From Clostridium thermobutyricum DSM 4928 (GTDB taxonomy: Bacteria; Bacillota; Clostridia; Clostridiales; Clostridiaceae), in contig NZ_LTAY01000037.1 of NCBI RefSeq assembly GCF_002050515.1, positions 62,001-126,000 on the forward strand: 64,000 bases of DNA. Reading direction: 5' to 3'. This document shows, piece by piece, positions 8,853 through 16,743 of this stretch (within the stretch, counting starts at the first letter, position 1; every line of letters starts with the position of its first letter). A model generated the notes under the pieces. It made no database searches, was not told the DNA's origin, and saw nothing but the letters and a program-made list of their open reading frames with translations. A program made the translations under genes and the position numbers.

Positions 8853-9194
8853 ACTTTCTTTATTATTTAAAAATGCTAATATTGTTGCTACTAAAAATAG
8901 TATAGTTACAACCATTTCTACACTAAAGTATAGTCCAGTAGAACTATTAGAGATTAGATTGAAAGCAGCTATTAAATTTAAAATAAATGCAATAATTAAC
9001 ATAAACTTTCTATTAATACATCCCCCAATTAGTCCTATAATACTAGAAAGCACCGCTACTACTCCGCATAAAATTTCTTGAGTTCCAAAAATATCAGTTA
9101 CTTTTGAATTCAAACCTAATATAAATAAAACTGTTCCCATAAGTATTCCTATAATACCTCCAATTAACCCTAGTATAAAAATTGATTTTTCAAT
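8838..9194 (-). CDS. Small four-segment membrane protein, DUF4064-like; probable moron
   Basis: No head or tail role is recognised. The frame from the first ATG (9140) gives 100 residues. The frame stays open upstream to a TAA at 9197-9195, and the extra residues (EKSIFILGLIGGIIGIL) complete a hydrophobic segment with the LGLIGGIIGI pattern typical of DUF4064 membrane proteins. The only well-placed codon behind a strong ribosome binding site (AGGGGG, 8 bases before) is ATT at 9194-9192, a very rare start. The start is therefore uncertain. Four hydrophobic segments are visible, and the C-terminus NNKESKRAY is charged. It sits between head-tail connector genes, and its own terminator follows. 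This layout fits a lysogenic-conversion insert. Confidence 0.6.
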   Translation of the reverse strand: MEKSIFILGLIGGIIGILMGTVLFILGLNSKVTDIFGTQEILCGVVAVLSSIIGLIGGCINRKFMLIIAFILNLIAAFNLISNSSTGLYFSVEMVVTILFLVATILAFLNNKESKRAY

Positions 9195-9251
9195 TTATAT
9201 TTCCCCCTATATTTAATATAATTAAATATTAACATAAAAAAGAAATATTTT

Positions 9252-9626
9252 CTAATTTATTAATTTTGCTGTTATATCATATTCAGAATGCAAATCTTTA
9301 TAATCATCTAAGTCAATTATATTCCATTCTCTTCCTTGATAAAAAAGTTTTAGTTTTTTAGTCATTCCCGGTTTATCTATTTCAACTATTTTATTACAAT
9401 ATCTAGTTGTAAATGAAATAATCTCTTCAGTATTATCTGCATTAGAATTTATAAATTCTTTTCCTATACTATTTTTCTTAAAGCACCAACAAGTTAAATA
9501 CTTATCCCATTTTTCTATTGTAAACCCCTCATTATCTTGAGAACTATCATTTAAAATTAAAATATCTACTTTCAAATTATAAGTTTTTCTTAAATTGTTA
9601 GTTAATTGTTTTTCATTTAATATCAT
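9252..9626 (-). CDS. Phage head-tail adaptor (head closure protein)
   Basis: A 124-residue protein with the pattern of the phage head-tail adaptor family (SPP1 gp16-like): a beta-rich fold with KVDILILNDSSQDNEGFTIEKWDKYLTCWCFKKNSIGKEF, then TTRYCNKIVEIDKPGMTKKLKLFYQGREWNIIDLDDYKD near the C-terminus, where the GREWNI..IDD pattern is the family's best mark. Its start overlaps the upstream connector by 14 bases. Expected role: to close the portal channel and join the tail. Confidence 0.8.
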   Translation of the reverse strand: MILNEKQLTNNLRKTYNLKVDILILNDSSQDNEGFTIEKWDKYLTCWCFKKNSIGKEFINSNADNTEEIISFTTRYCNKIVEIDKPGMTKKLKLFYQGREWNIIDLDDYKDLHSEYDITAKLIN

Positions 9627-9894
9627 AATTAACCTCTGTTACTAAGTTTTTTATCTGCAAAGCGATCAATTCTCTGTTAAAATTAATTTCAAATAATTCT
9701 CTAGCGTTATTATAGTCGTATCTACAACATTCTAAAAGAATACTTTTGTTAAAAGGCATAGTATAATCAATACTACGCCCTGCTATATAATTTAAATATT
9801 CTTTACTTGAATTTATAATGTGATTCAATAATTCGTCTTGATCTTCCCAAGTTATATTTAATTTAAGTTTTAAATCTTCTAAAATATTATTCAT
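9613..9894 (-). CDS. Head-tail connector protein (gp6-like)
   Basis: A 93-residue all-helical protein directly after the capsid gene. The pattern LKLNITWEDQDELLNHIINSSKEYLNYIAGR, then PFNKSILLECCRYDYNNARELFEINFNRELIALQI, is that of the HK97 gp6 / phage_connect_1 family. These proteins form a ring under the portal. It overlaps the capsid stop by one base and the adaptor start by 14, suggesting translational coupling. Confidence 0.82.
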   Translation of the reverse strand: MNNILEDLKLKLNITWEDQDELLNHIINSSKEYLNYIAGRSIDYTMPFNKSILLECCRYDYNNARELFEINFNRELIALQIKNLVTEVNYDIK

Positions 9895-11060
9895 TATTGT
9901 TTGTTAGATGTTTTTTTACTAGAAGGTCCGTTTGAATTTAAACTTGAAATATCAAAGACTATAAATGAATCTGCATCTTGTGGTCTACCATTAGCATATT
10001 GTTTTACTAAATATGTTCTTTCATCTTCTAAGAATTTATATTCATCAGATGCTGTTATTTCTGAGTTTGAGCCAACTCCCATAAAATAATCTTTAGCTAC
10101 TCCAGCTATCATTTTCCCTTGTGGAACTGCTACTGATTGAACTATATCTCCTGGTATTGGTAAAACTCCATATACATAAGTACCATTTTGAGTTAAGAAA
10201 GTAGTAGCCCCAAATATTTTTTGCCAGTAGTCTAAAGGATTAACAATCAGTAAAACATTTGGAACTGCTCTTGTCCCATTTTTAGTAAGTGGAGCCATTA
10301 CATTAGTTCCTAAAGTATTAGGTTCTAAATCTGTTAATGTAACTGGTGCTTTATCAGGATATACTCCTTGAACTACAGCTCCATTTAAGTCTTTCATCAT
10401 ACCTATTGGTTGGTCTGCTCCAGTACCAGCAACGATACCTAACTCTAAAGCCATTGACAATGATTCACTTAAAACAGTTCTTACATATTTATCTAACCAT
10501 TGTGCCCCTAAATCTAACATACCTTTCGAAACTGGCATAAAAGCTGATAGTTTATATAGTTTAGTTTCAACTTTTCCAAATGCTCCTTCAAGTTCTTTTT
10601 TTACTGGATCAGTTAATTTACCCCACCAAGCTGCTGCAACTGAACTTTTTCTTACTATCCATTCTGTAACAGCAGTAGTATTTTGAAATGTTATTTTGCT
10701 TAAAAGTGGATGATTCTGAACTAAATCCTCAAACACTCTATCAAAAATAGTATTTGGCATAGTTACATCTAAATCAGTAAATCCTCTTTTTTCTATTACT
10801 TTTGAATAATAATTTCTTTCCTCTGTAGTTAATACATTTAAACCTCTTTTATTTAATATTTCTCTATCATTTATTTCTTTATTAATTAATGATCTAGCTT
10901 CTGATTTAGCTTCAGCTAATATATTTGCTTCTATTGCTTCAGCCATTCTCACCATTGCTTCCGATACTTTTGTTTCATCATTTTCTTTTAATGCTGTAGC
11001 TAATTGATTTCTTAATTCATCATTTTGTATTTTTGTATTATCTAAATTTTTAATTGTCAT
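9894..11060 (-). CDS. HK97-family major capsid protein
   Basis: A 388-residue protein. Residues 1-100 are a charged helical delta (scaffold-like) domain ending near ERNYYSKVIEKRGF, normally removed by the protease. The mature fold follows: PNTIFDRVFEDLVQNHPLLSKITFQNT (N-arm and E-loop start), WIVRKSSVAAAWWGKL, a spine-helix region (FMPVSKGMLDLGAQWLDKYVRTVLSESLSMALE) and the P-domain GTGADQPIGMM. It lies next to the prohead protease, with connectors downstream, the usual HK97 order. Confidence 0.93.
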   Translation of the reverse strand: MTIKNLDNTKIQNDELRNQLATALKENDETKVSEAMVRMAEAIEANILAEAKSEARSLINKEINDREILNKRGLNVLTTEERNYYSKVIEKRGFTDLDVTMPNTIFDRVFEDLVQNHPLLSKITFQNTTAVTEWIVRKSSVAAAWWGKLTDPVKKELEGAFGKVETKLYKLSAFMPVSKGMLDLGAQWLDKYVRTVLSESLSMALELGIVAGTGADQPIGMMKDLNGAVVQGVYPDKAPVTLTDLEPNTLGTNVMAPLTKNGTRAVPNVLLIVNPLDYWQKIFGATTFLTQNGTYVYGVLPIPGDIVQSVAVPQGKMIAGVAKDYFMGVGSNSEITASDEYKFLEDERTYLVKQYANGRPQDADSFIVFDISSLNSNGPSSKKTSNKQ

Positions 11061-11084
11061 TTCTATACCTTCCTTCTTTTTTTA

Positions 11085-11732
11085 TTAATTAAAAGCATTA
11101 AAAAAAGCTGAAATAAATTCAGCATTTCTTTTAAAAATTTCTTCTTCTTTATTTTCAGGTTCATTTTTATTTTCATCTTGTTTTCTAGCTTCAATTTCTT
11201 TATTTCTCATTTCTTTAATTGATTCGATTTGTGTTTTACTTCTTGCTGCGGCTATTGTTGTATCTGAGTATGCTGGAATTGGAGTAGCTGTAATTTCTAA
11301 TAATTCTACTTCTGTTATATTTCTATAGAAATTATAATCATCATCCCAATTACATTCTTGATTAACTATGTTAAATCCAAAACTACACCCTTTAATAAGT
11401 CCTAATCTTACATTTTCTAAAAGGTCGTTTCCATCAACAGTATTTGGAACTTCTAAAGCAAATGCTAATCCAGTGTCATCTTGAGATAATGTTAAATTAG
11501 AATTTGTTCTTCCTACAACTTTATTCCAATCGTGATTAATAAGCATAAATTTATCATTTCCATCTGCTAAAGTTTTTGTGAAAGCTCCTGGTGAAATTTT
11601 TTCAAAAAATATATCTCCCCATCTATCATAAAGTTGAGTATAGTTTTCTCCAAAAACTGCTGCATAACCTGAAATAGTTCTATTTTCAATATCTGAATTT
11701 CTAATTTGTAGAGCCATTGTTCTCTGTTCCAT
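11085..11732 (-). CDS. HK97-family prohead protease
   Basis: A 215-residue serine protease of the U35 type that matures the capsid. Motifs: ISGYAAVFGE near residue 20, the catalytic-His region FMLINHDWNKVVGRT, the catalytic-Ser region IKGCSFGFNI and the conserved EVELLEITATPIPAY. The last 50 residues are charged (KEMRNKEIEARKQDENKNEPENKEEE). Its start overlaps the portal 3' end by 32 bases. Confidence 0.92.
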   Translation of the reverse strand: MEQRTMALQIRNSDIENRTISGYAAVFGENYTQLYDRWGDIFFEKISPGAFTKTLADGNDKFMLINHDWNKVVGRTNSNLTLSQDDTGLAFALEVPNTVDGNDLLENVRLGLIKGCSFGFNIVNQECNWDDDYNFYRNITEVELLEITATPIPAYSDTTIAAARSKTQIESIKEMRNKEIEARKQDENKNEPENKEEEIFKRNAEFISAFFNAFN

Positions 11733-12876
11733 CTATCTCTCCTCCTCCCATATCAACTATTGATTGATAATTTTTAGTAACATAATGTTTATTAGCCCAC
11801 TCCTCATTTATAGGTTCTCTACCTAAAAGCTCTAAGTTATCATTTATTGTATTTACACCAGCTCTAAATAATACATCAGCTGCATTTGATAGAGTAGTTA
11901 TATTAACATTAGCTATTTTACTAGTATCAATTTTTAAAAATGTACCTGCTAAAACATTATTTTTCTTATAATATTTTCTATTGATTTCATTTTTAATTAT
12001 TTTAGCTATAGGATTTACTGTAAACATTAAAAAGTTATTTGTTTGATGTTCTGCATCAACAATATCTCCTTTAAAAACTCCTTTTGGAACATGTATTGCT
12101 ATTGAAGCAAACTCAAAAATATCATCTATTATAGCTTTAATATCTCTAGATGTACTGCTTTGTTTTACTCCTGTTAACTTGCTTAAAGGTTCATATTTAT
12201 ATCCATTTTGTAGAGGTAAAACCGCATTATTAGAATTAAAAAACGTCTTAAAATCATTATTCATTAATTTATCAAATGCTTCTCTAATTGGTCCATTTAG
12301 TGGAACTGTACCATTTACATGAAGTATCCCCTTTTCTGCATTTAACCTAGAATATGCATCCATAGCAACGCCTAAAACATTACTATAGTCTTTATATAAA
12401 CTATCTAATAAAGCTTTAATATTTCCATTATTCAACTTAAAATAAAAAACATCACTTTCTTGAAATGTATCTGTCAATGGATAACCTCTAACAACTACAT
12501 TTGTATAAGTATCAGGATAAAAAACTTTTTCATTATGAGTAAAATAGTCTGCTACATAAAATCCTCCTTGCAGTTGAACTATTAAACATTCATTTGTATA
12601 AATTAAATTGGTTATAGCTTGACTCCAAAATTCACTTGCATTTTGATTAACATTAGGTTCTATATTAAAAGCATAATAACTATTTTCTTTTACTTTTTCT
12701 CCTGATCTATACGTATCAAATTCGCTCATGCATAAAGCATTTGTTATTAAAGAAATACAAGTTTGAATAGCAAACTCTTTATACAAAATACTTGCTTCAA
12801 TTACTGGATTAGAAGTTGTACTAAAACCATCCATTTCTTTAAAAAATATATTTTGAAAAAAATTTCTAAGTCCCAA
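11701..12876 (-). CDS. HK97-family portal protein
   Basis: A 391-residue portal. The pattern fits the family: an N-terminal wing with ASILYKEFAIQTCISLITNALC, NQNASEFWSQAITNLIYTNECLIVQL, a KNNVLAGTFLKIDTSKI segment and the crown helix (NAADVLFRAGVNTINDNLELLGREPINEEW). The ring forms the packaging channel at one capsid vertex and binds the terminase. Order terL-portal-protease-capsid is standard. The C-terminus is Gly/Asn-rich. Confidence 0.92.
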   Translation of the reverse strand: MGLRNFFQNIFFKEMDGFSTTSNPVIEASILYKEFAIQTCISLITNALCMSEFDTYRSGEKVKENSYYAFNIEPNVNQNASEFWSQAITNLIYTNECLIVQLQGGFYVADYFTHNEKVFYPDTYTNVVVRGYPLTDTFQESDVFYFKLNNGNIKALLDSLYKDYSNVLGVAMDAYSRLNAEKGILHVNGTVPLNGPIREAFDKLMNNDFKTFFNSNNAVLPLQNGYKYEPLSKLTGVKQSSTSRDIKAIIDDIFEFASIAIHVPKGVFKGDIVDAEHQTNNFLMFTVNPIAKIIKNEINRKYYKKNNVLAGTFLKIDTSKIANVNITTLSNAADVLFRAGVNTINDNLELLGREPINEEWANKHYVTKNYQSIVDMGGGEIDGTENNGSTN

Positions 12877-12891
12877 GTAATCACCCCCTTT

Positions 12892-14541
12892 CTAATAAGT
12901 TACACATCCAATATTATTTACTATTTCTGCTGCCTCATAATATAATTGTGGAATTTTTTCATCCTCTGTAAGAGCATGTAAAAAAGCAAAAAAGCCATCT
13001 GTTTTTCTCAACATAGGCTCTATCTTTTTATAACTTTTATTTTCTTTTTTATCTATATCCACATAAACATTATTTGTATACCAACGCATCATCATATCAT
13101 CACCATAAATAATATTATGCTTTGCAAAAAGTTGTTCTATTAAAGGAGCTAACTTATTATGGGTAGCATAACCATTCCCTACATCTTCTAAAGGCAATCC
13201 AGCTTCATTAAATGCACTTTTTAATAAGGATTTTCTATATCTATCAGCTTTTATATTTAAAATATTATATGTACCCGATTTTTCTATAAACCAATCAACT
13301 ATATATTTAGGTTCAATAGTCTCATCATTTATAATAGTACATAAACCTTTACTCTCAGCTAATTCGATATCAAATTTAAATTTTCTTCCCGGCATATTTA
13401 ACGCCTTTCTACAAATAAAGCTATGATGTATCCAAATTCTTTTTTCGCCATACTTAAATAAAAGACCTACCCCTACAAAATCTTTTACACTTGCATAGTC
13501 AACTCCACCAATACAAGGAAATCCAACTAATTCAGGAATCTCTTGATTAGTAGCTTTTATTTCTTCCCAAGGTGCTACAGCTGTATAAGCTGCTTGTGCT
13601 GGTCTATTCATTCTTTTTGTCATAAATGTAATAGCAGTTTGGGGTTCTCTTTCCATTGAGTCATATTCTTCTTCCATTTCAAGCCTTAAATTTTTAAAAT
13701 ATTTAAGACTTGGATTAGCTTTATGCCAGTTCTTTTTATCGTGGACTTCTTCATCTGAATCTAAAGAGCATAAAAAAGGGTACATTCTACTTTTAGTATT
13801 CTCACCTTTTAATATTCCATCTGCTATTTCTAAATAATCATCAAGAACTCCACCTCTAACTTTTCCATTAGTAGTTATCATAAAAGTTCTTGAATGTTTT
13901 TTCTTTCCCAAAGCTGTTTTAAAAACATTTATATTTTCATAGTTTTCATACTCATGCATTTCATCAAAAATTATACATGCAGGTCTTAAACCATCTTTAG
14001 TTTTTGCATTAGAAGTCCTATATCTTATATAACTTCTAGTTTTTTTATAGACTATTTGCTCTTTAGTATAATAAAAAGCTTTTTTTAATTTTTTATCATC
14101 ATCTATAGCCTCATAGACATCTTCAAAAGAAGTTTTTGCTTGATCCTCACAATTTGCAACAATGTCTACATTGTACTTTTGTATTCCATGAAAGTGAGTT
14201 GTTAAATACCATGCTAATCCTGATATAAATCCATTCTTTCCATTTCCTCTTCCCATCATTATTAAGAAAGATGTAAATACTAATGTATCATCATCATAAT
14301 AACAATGAACTAAAGCAATTATATATTTTTCCCAATCTAATAATTTGAATTTAAAGTATTGCTCTATTTTAGTTATAGCTAACTCTATTTTTTCATGATC
14401 AATTATTATATTTGATTGTGATAATTTTCTTTCTACTAGCTCAAATGATTTTTTTACATTTTCACAAGCTAATATTTTTCCTTTTCTAACGCCCTCAATG
14501 TATTCATCAATATATTTATTAAATTTCAATGTCTTCATCAT
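12892..14541 (-). CDS. Terminase large subunit
   Basis: A 549-residue packaging motor. The ATPase has a Walker A of the GRGNGKN type at residues 97-103 and Walker B IIFDE at 190-194, followed by the coupling motif MITTNG. The C-terminal nuclease has acidic residues in GGVDYASVKDF and later in NIKADRYRKSLL, NVYVDIDKKENK and RKTDGFFAFLHAL. It overlaps the TerS 3' end by 23 bases. Together with an HNH gene and the candidate cos site this suggests a cos packaging phage of the HK97 type. Confidence 0.93.
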   Translation of the reverse strand: MMKTLKFNKYIDEYIEGVRKGKILACENVKKSFELVERKLSQSNIIIDHEKIELAITKIEQYFKFKLLDWEKYIIALVHCYYDDDTLVFTSFLIMMGRGNGKNGFISGLAWYLTTHFHGIQKYNVDIVANCEDQAKTSFEDVYEAIDDDKKLKKAFYYTKEQIVYKKTRSYIRYRTSNAKTKDGLRPACIIFDEMHEYENYENINVFKTALGKKKHSRTFMITTNGKVRGGVLDDYLEIADGILKGENTKSRMYPFLCSLDSDEEVHDKKNWHKANPSLKYFKNLRLEMEEEYDSMEREPQTAITFMTKRMNRPAQAAYTAVAPWEEIKATNQEIPELVGFPCIGGVDYASVKDFVGVGLLFKYGEKRIWIHHSFICRKALNMPGRKFKFDIELAESKGLCTIINDETIEPKYIVDWFIEKSGTYNILNIKADRYRKSLLKSAFNEAGLPLEDVGNGYATHNKLAPLIEQLFAKHNIIYGDDMMMRWYTNNVYVDIDKKENKSYKKIEPMLRKTDGFFAFLHALTEDEKIPQLYYEAAEIVNNIGCVTY

Positions 14542-14977
14542 TATCCTTTAGAATAATTGGTTTTAAATTTAATTCATTTAGTATTTTTAACATTTGAGCA
14601 TTTGTTTTTAAAAGTTCGGATATACTTTCATTTTTCTTATATCCACTTTGAACTTTTCCATTAGACCAAGGAACTGAAACACCACGTTTTTCTATATCTG
14701 CTATTAACTTATTTTTTATTTTCCATAAACTCATATAATCATTGAGCAAATCTTTATAATGGAGTTCAATAGAATTATTTTCTTTAAGTTCTTCAAGCTG
14801 ATTTAAAAGTGAATCCTTAATCAAAATATAGTTTTTTTCTTCTATTTTCTTTTTAGTCCACTTACCTCTATTAGCCCATCCTTTTACAGTTGCCAAAGTT
14901 ACTTTATGTTTCTCAGCAATCTCTTTATATTTCATACCTTTAACGTAATCTGTAAAAGCTAAATCTCTTTTTTCCAT
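14519..14977 (-). CDS. Terminase small subunit
   Basis: The frame is open further upstream to 15100, but the start at 14977 (MEKRDLAFTDYVKGMKYKE) is preferred: it has AAGGAGG about 10 bases before it, while the upstream part would run into the candidate cos region. The protein is then 152 residues with an N-terminal helix-turn-helix (YKEIAEKHKVTLATVKGWANRGKW) that would bind the packaging site, a helical oligomerisation middle and a C-terminus that overlaps terL. The pattern matches the PBSX/YqaS-like TerS families. The alternative TTG two codons upstream is also possible. Confidence 0.85.
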   Translation of the reverse strand: MEKRDLAFTDYVKGMKYKEIAEKHKVTLATVKGWANRGKWTKKKIEEKNYILIKDSLLNQLEELKENNSIELHYKDLLNDYMSLWKIKNKLIADIEKRGVSVPWSNGKVQSGYKKNESISELLKTNAQMLKILNELNLKPIILKDNDEDIEI

Positions 14978-15055
14978 TCCCAACACACCTCCTTTTCTAA
15001 ATATTTTTTTCATAGCCACCCCCCACTCATGTGAAAAAATCAATTTTTTTGTTTT

Positions 15056-15117
15056 GTCGGTACGAACCCGTCGACCGACAGGCTTTAGAATTTTCACCAA
15101 AAAATTTTTAGGGGGGG
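15056..15117. other. Candidate cos packaging site
   Basis: The interval between the HNH gene and terS is locally GC-rich in an otherwise very AT-rich genome. It holds a hyphenated dyad GTCGGT (15056-15061) and ACCGAC (15074-15079) around the palindrome GTCGAC (15071-15076), and a run of seven G at 15111-15117. In HK97-like and many Firmicute phages with an HNH gene, cos lies exactly here. The cut positions cannot be read from sequence alone. Confidence 0.45.
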
Positions 15118-15130
15118 CTTCCTTTTCCCC

Positions 15131-15445
15131 TTACCATCTTTCTTCTATCTGTATTTTTTTATGATTAATACAATTAAATCCCTTATCATGTACTTTATTG
15201 TGGCATGTATTACATAAGCTTATAAGATTGTCATTATCAAATGCTAATAAAGGATTATATTTTAGTTCTTTTATATGATGTACACATTGAGCTTTACTAT
15301 ATAAACCTTTAGCTTTACAATGTTGACATTCATAATTATCTCTTTCTAATATTTCCTTACGCTTCATTTTCCATTTGTAAGTTTTATAAAATTTATTTAT
15401 TTCAGGATCTCTTTTATATTTATCAAATTTAGATTTCATAATCAT
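15131..15445 (-). CDS. HNH endonuclease
   Basis: A 104-residue HNH nuclease with two zinc CxxC pairs: CQHCKAKG, then QCVHHIKELKYNPLLAFDNDNLISLCNTCHNKVHDKGF. The HH..N..H pattern is intact. In many cos phages such a protein stands next to terS and stimulates the terminase to cut cos. It is encoded directly before the candidate cos site and terS. The ribosome binding site (AAAGGAGTG) is about 16 bases from the first ATG, longer than usual, so the exact start is uncertain. Confidence 0.9.
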   Translation of the reverse strand: MIMKSKFDKYKRDPEINKFYKTYKWKMKRKEILERDNYECQHCKAKGLYSKAQCVHHIKELKYNPLLAFDNDNLISLCNTCHNKVHDKGFNCINHKKIQIEERW

Positions 15446-15481
15446 TTTATATAAAATATCACTCCTTTATTTTTTATAAAA

Positions 15482-15519
15482 CAAAAGAACCTAGCTTATT
15501 AATAAGCTAAGTTCTTTTG
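15482..15519 (-). terminator. Intrinsic terminator downstream of the late-region recombinase
   Basis: Long stem with arms CAAAAGAAC/CTAGCTTA and TAAGCTAA/GTTCTTTTG, followed on the minus strand by TTTTATAAAA. It lies between the putative late promoter (about 15605) and the HNH gene, so late transcription must pass it. It could be the end of the early transcript, or a target for antitermination. Confidence 0.75.
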
Positions 15520-15603
15520 CTAAATAAATAAATCTTTTAAAATTATAAGGTTGACTTTACAATGTAATCCATGCTGTGTATGTCGGAATATCTTACACTA
15601 CAT

Positions 15604-15655
15604 ATTATAATACGTCTTTTAAGTAAAAACTTGCATTTGTTTGCAAAAGTTTGCA
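15604..15655 (-). promoter_or_regulatory. Putative activator-dependent late promoter with three 10-bp-phased repeats
   Basis: On the minus strand a perfect -10 (TATAAT, 15609-15604) lacks a good -35. In its place are three direct repeats beginning, on the plus strand, with TTGCA at 15631, 15641 and 15651, exactly one helical turn apart. This is the layout of a promoter that needs an activator bound upstream. The likely activator is the sigma/ArpU-like protein encoded at 18756-19313. The transcript would run into HNH, terS and the whole structural module. Confidence 0.55.
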
Positions 15656-15665
15656 CGATTTCAAG

Positions 15666-16496
15666 TTATATAAAATTTTCATCTAATACATTTATTAATT
15701 CATTTCTATTACGCTTAGTATATATAACTGTTGTTTTTATATCTTCATGACCTAAATAGGTTGCAATAACATCAAGACTTATTCCTTTGTCTGCAAGTCT
15801 TTTACCGAATAAATGTCTAAGTGCATGTGGATGTGCTTTATCTTTTCTTATTCTTGCTTTCTTTGCATACTTGAGAAGTATTTTATTTATACTTTGCCTT
15901 TTAAGTGCTCCTTTTCTTCCAGTAAATAATTTATTCCTGCTACTTTTAATTCTATAATTTTCTATATAATCTTTAAGTATTTCTTTTAATCTATATGATA
16001 AAAACACTTCTCTATATTTCCCCTTTTTACCTTTAACTAATATAACATCATCTTTAATAATATCAGTTGTTAGGCTTAAAGCTTCACTTACCCTTAATCC
16101 CGTATTTGCTAATAGTATTATTATTGCTCTATCCCTTTTATCTGTTACAACATCTAGCATTCTTCTATAATCTGATTCGCTAATAACATTTGATATATAT
16201 AATTTTTTCTGTTGTTTCAAATATTTCATTGAATAATCTATATTTATAAATCTTAAAAATTTATTTATTACTGTTATTTTAAGGTTAATAGTTGAAGGTT
16301 TATAATTTTTATTTTCTAAGCTGCTTATATAAGATTTAAAATTCTTTTTTATATTTTTAGGATCTTCTAAATCTTCTCCAATATTATATAAATAATTAAT
16401 AAAATCCTTTATTATACTTTCGTACTTTTGTACTGTCTTTATATCTAAATCGTTCTCTATTTCACTTTCAATAAATTTCCCTAATTTATCATTCAT
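15666..16496 (-). CDS. Tyrosine recombinase (XerC/D-like), second in the prophage
   Basis: A 276-residue recombinase with an N-terminal SAM-like DNA-binding domain (residues about 5-90) and a complete catalytic domain: Arg135 in ANTGLRVSEAL, Lys in the KGKKGKYREV hairpin (about 155-161), His224 and Arg227 in HPHALRHLF, His250 in TYLGHED and Tyr259. No residue is lost. It has no arm-binding domain, unlike the integrase at the other end, so it resembles the Xer type. It is encoded with the lytic genes, next to the late promoter. Possible roles are dimer resolution of the phage genome or a local inversion; a role in integration is less likely. Confidence 0.85.
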   Translation of the reverse strand: MNDKLGKFIESEIENDLDIKTVQKYESIIKDFINYLYNIGEDLEDPKNIKKNFKSYISSLENKNYKPSTINLKITVINKFLRFINIDYSMKYLKQQKKLYISNVISESDYRRMLDVVTDKRDRAIIILLANTGLRVSEALSLTTDIIKDDVILVKGKKGKYREVFLSYRLKEILKDYIENYRIKSSRNKLFTGRKGALKRQSINKILLKYAKKARIRKDKAHPHALRHLFGKRLADKGISLDVIATYLGHEDIKTTVIYTKRNRNELINVLDENFI

Positions 16497-16659
16497 GTTT
16501 AAACCTCCTTATTGATAAAATATCATTTTAGGCTACACTACTATAGTATTTTGTAACTCTTTAAATTTATTATAAAACTATACTATTTCTTTTAATTTCA
16601 TCTTTTTGCATCTATTTTCTTTATAATATATTTTTTCTCAATTAGGAATGTAATTTTTC

Positions 16660-16684
16660 AATTTCCAGTACTTAATTTCCAGTA
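16660..16684. repeat. Two 11-bp direct repeats upstream of the recombinase gene
   Basis: The sequence AATTTCCAGTA occurs at 16660-16670 and again at 16674-16684, 14 bp apart, in the gap between the XRE/ImmA terminator and the recombinase gene. It could be a binding site for a regulator or for the recombinase itself. The rest of this 247-bp gap (16497-16743) is AT-rich and holds no gene I can support. Confidence 0.4.
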
Positions 16685-16700
16685 AAAAATAATAAAAAAA

Positions 16701-16728
16701 ATAGAGCCTTTATTTCTAAAAGCTCTAT
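16701..16728 (-). terminator. Intrinsic terminator of the XRE/ImmA cassette
   Basis: Stem with arms ATAGAGC and GCTCTAT, about 16 bases after the XRE/ImmA stop codon, followed on the minus strand by TTTTTTTATTATTTTTT. It closes the two-gene cassette and separates it from the recombinase. Confidence 0.85.
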
Positions 16729-16743
16729 CTCTCAATTAATTTT

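Noticed and set aside
14978-15100. N-terminal extension of the terminase small subunit (MVKILKPVGRRVR...)
   Set aside because: It lacks a ribosome binding site, covers the GC-rich cos-like interval and precedes a well-placed start at 14977.
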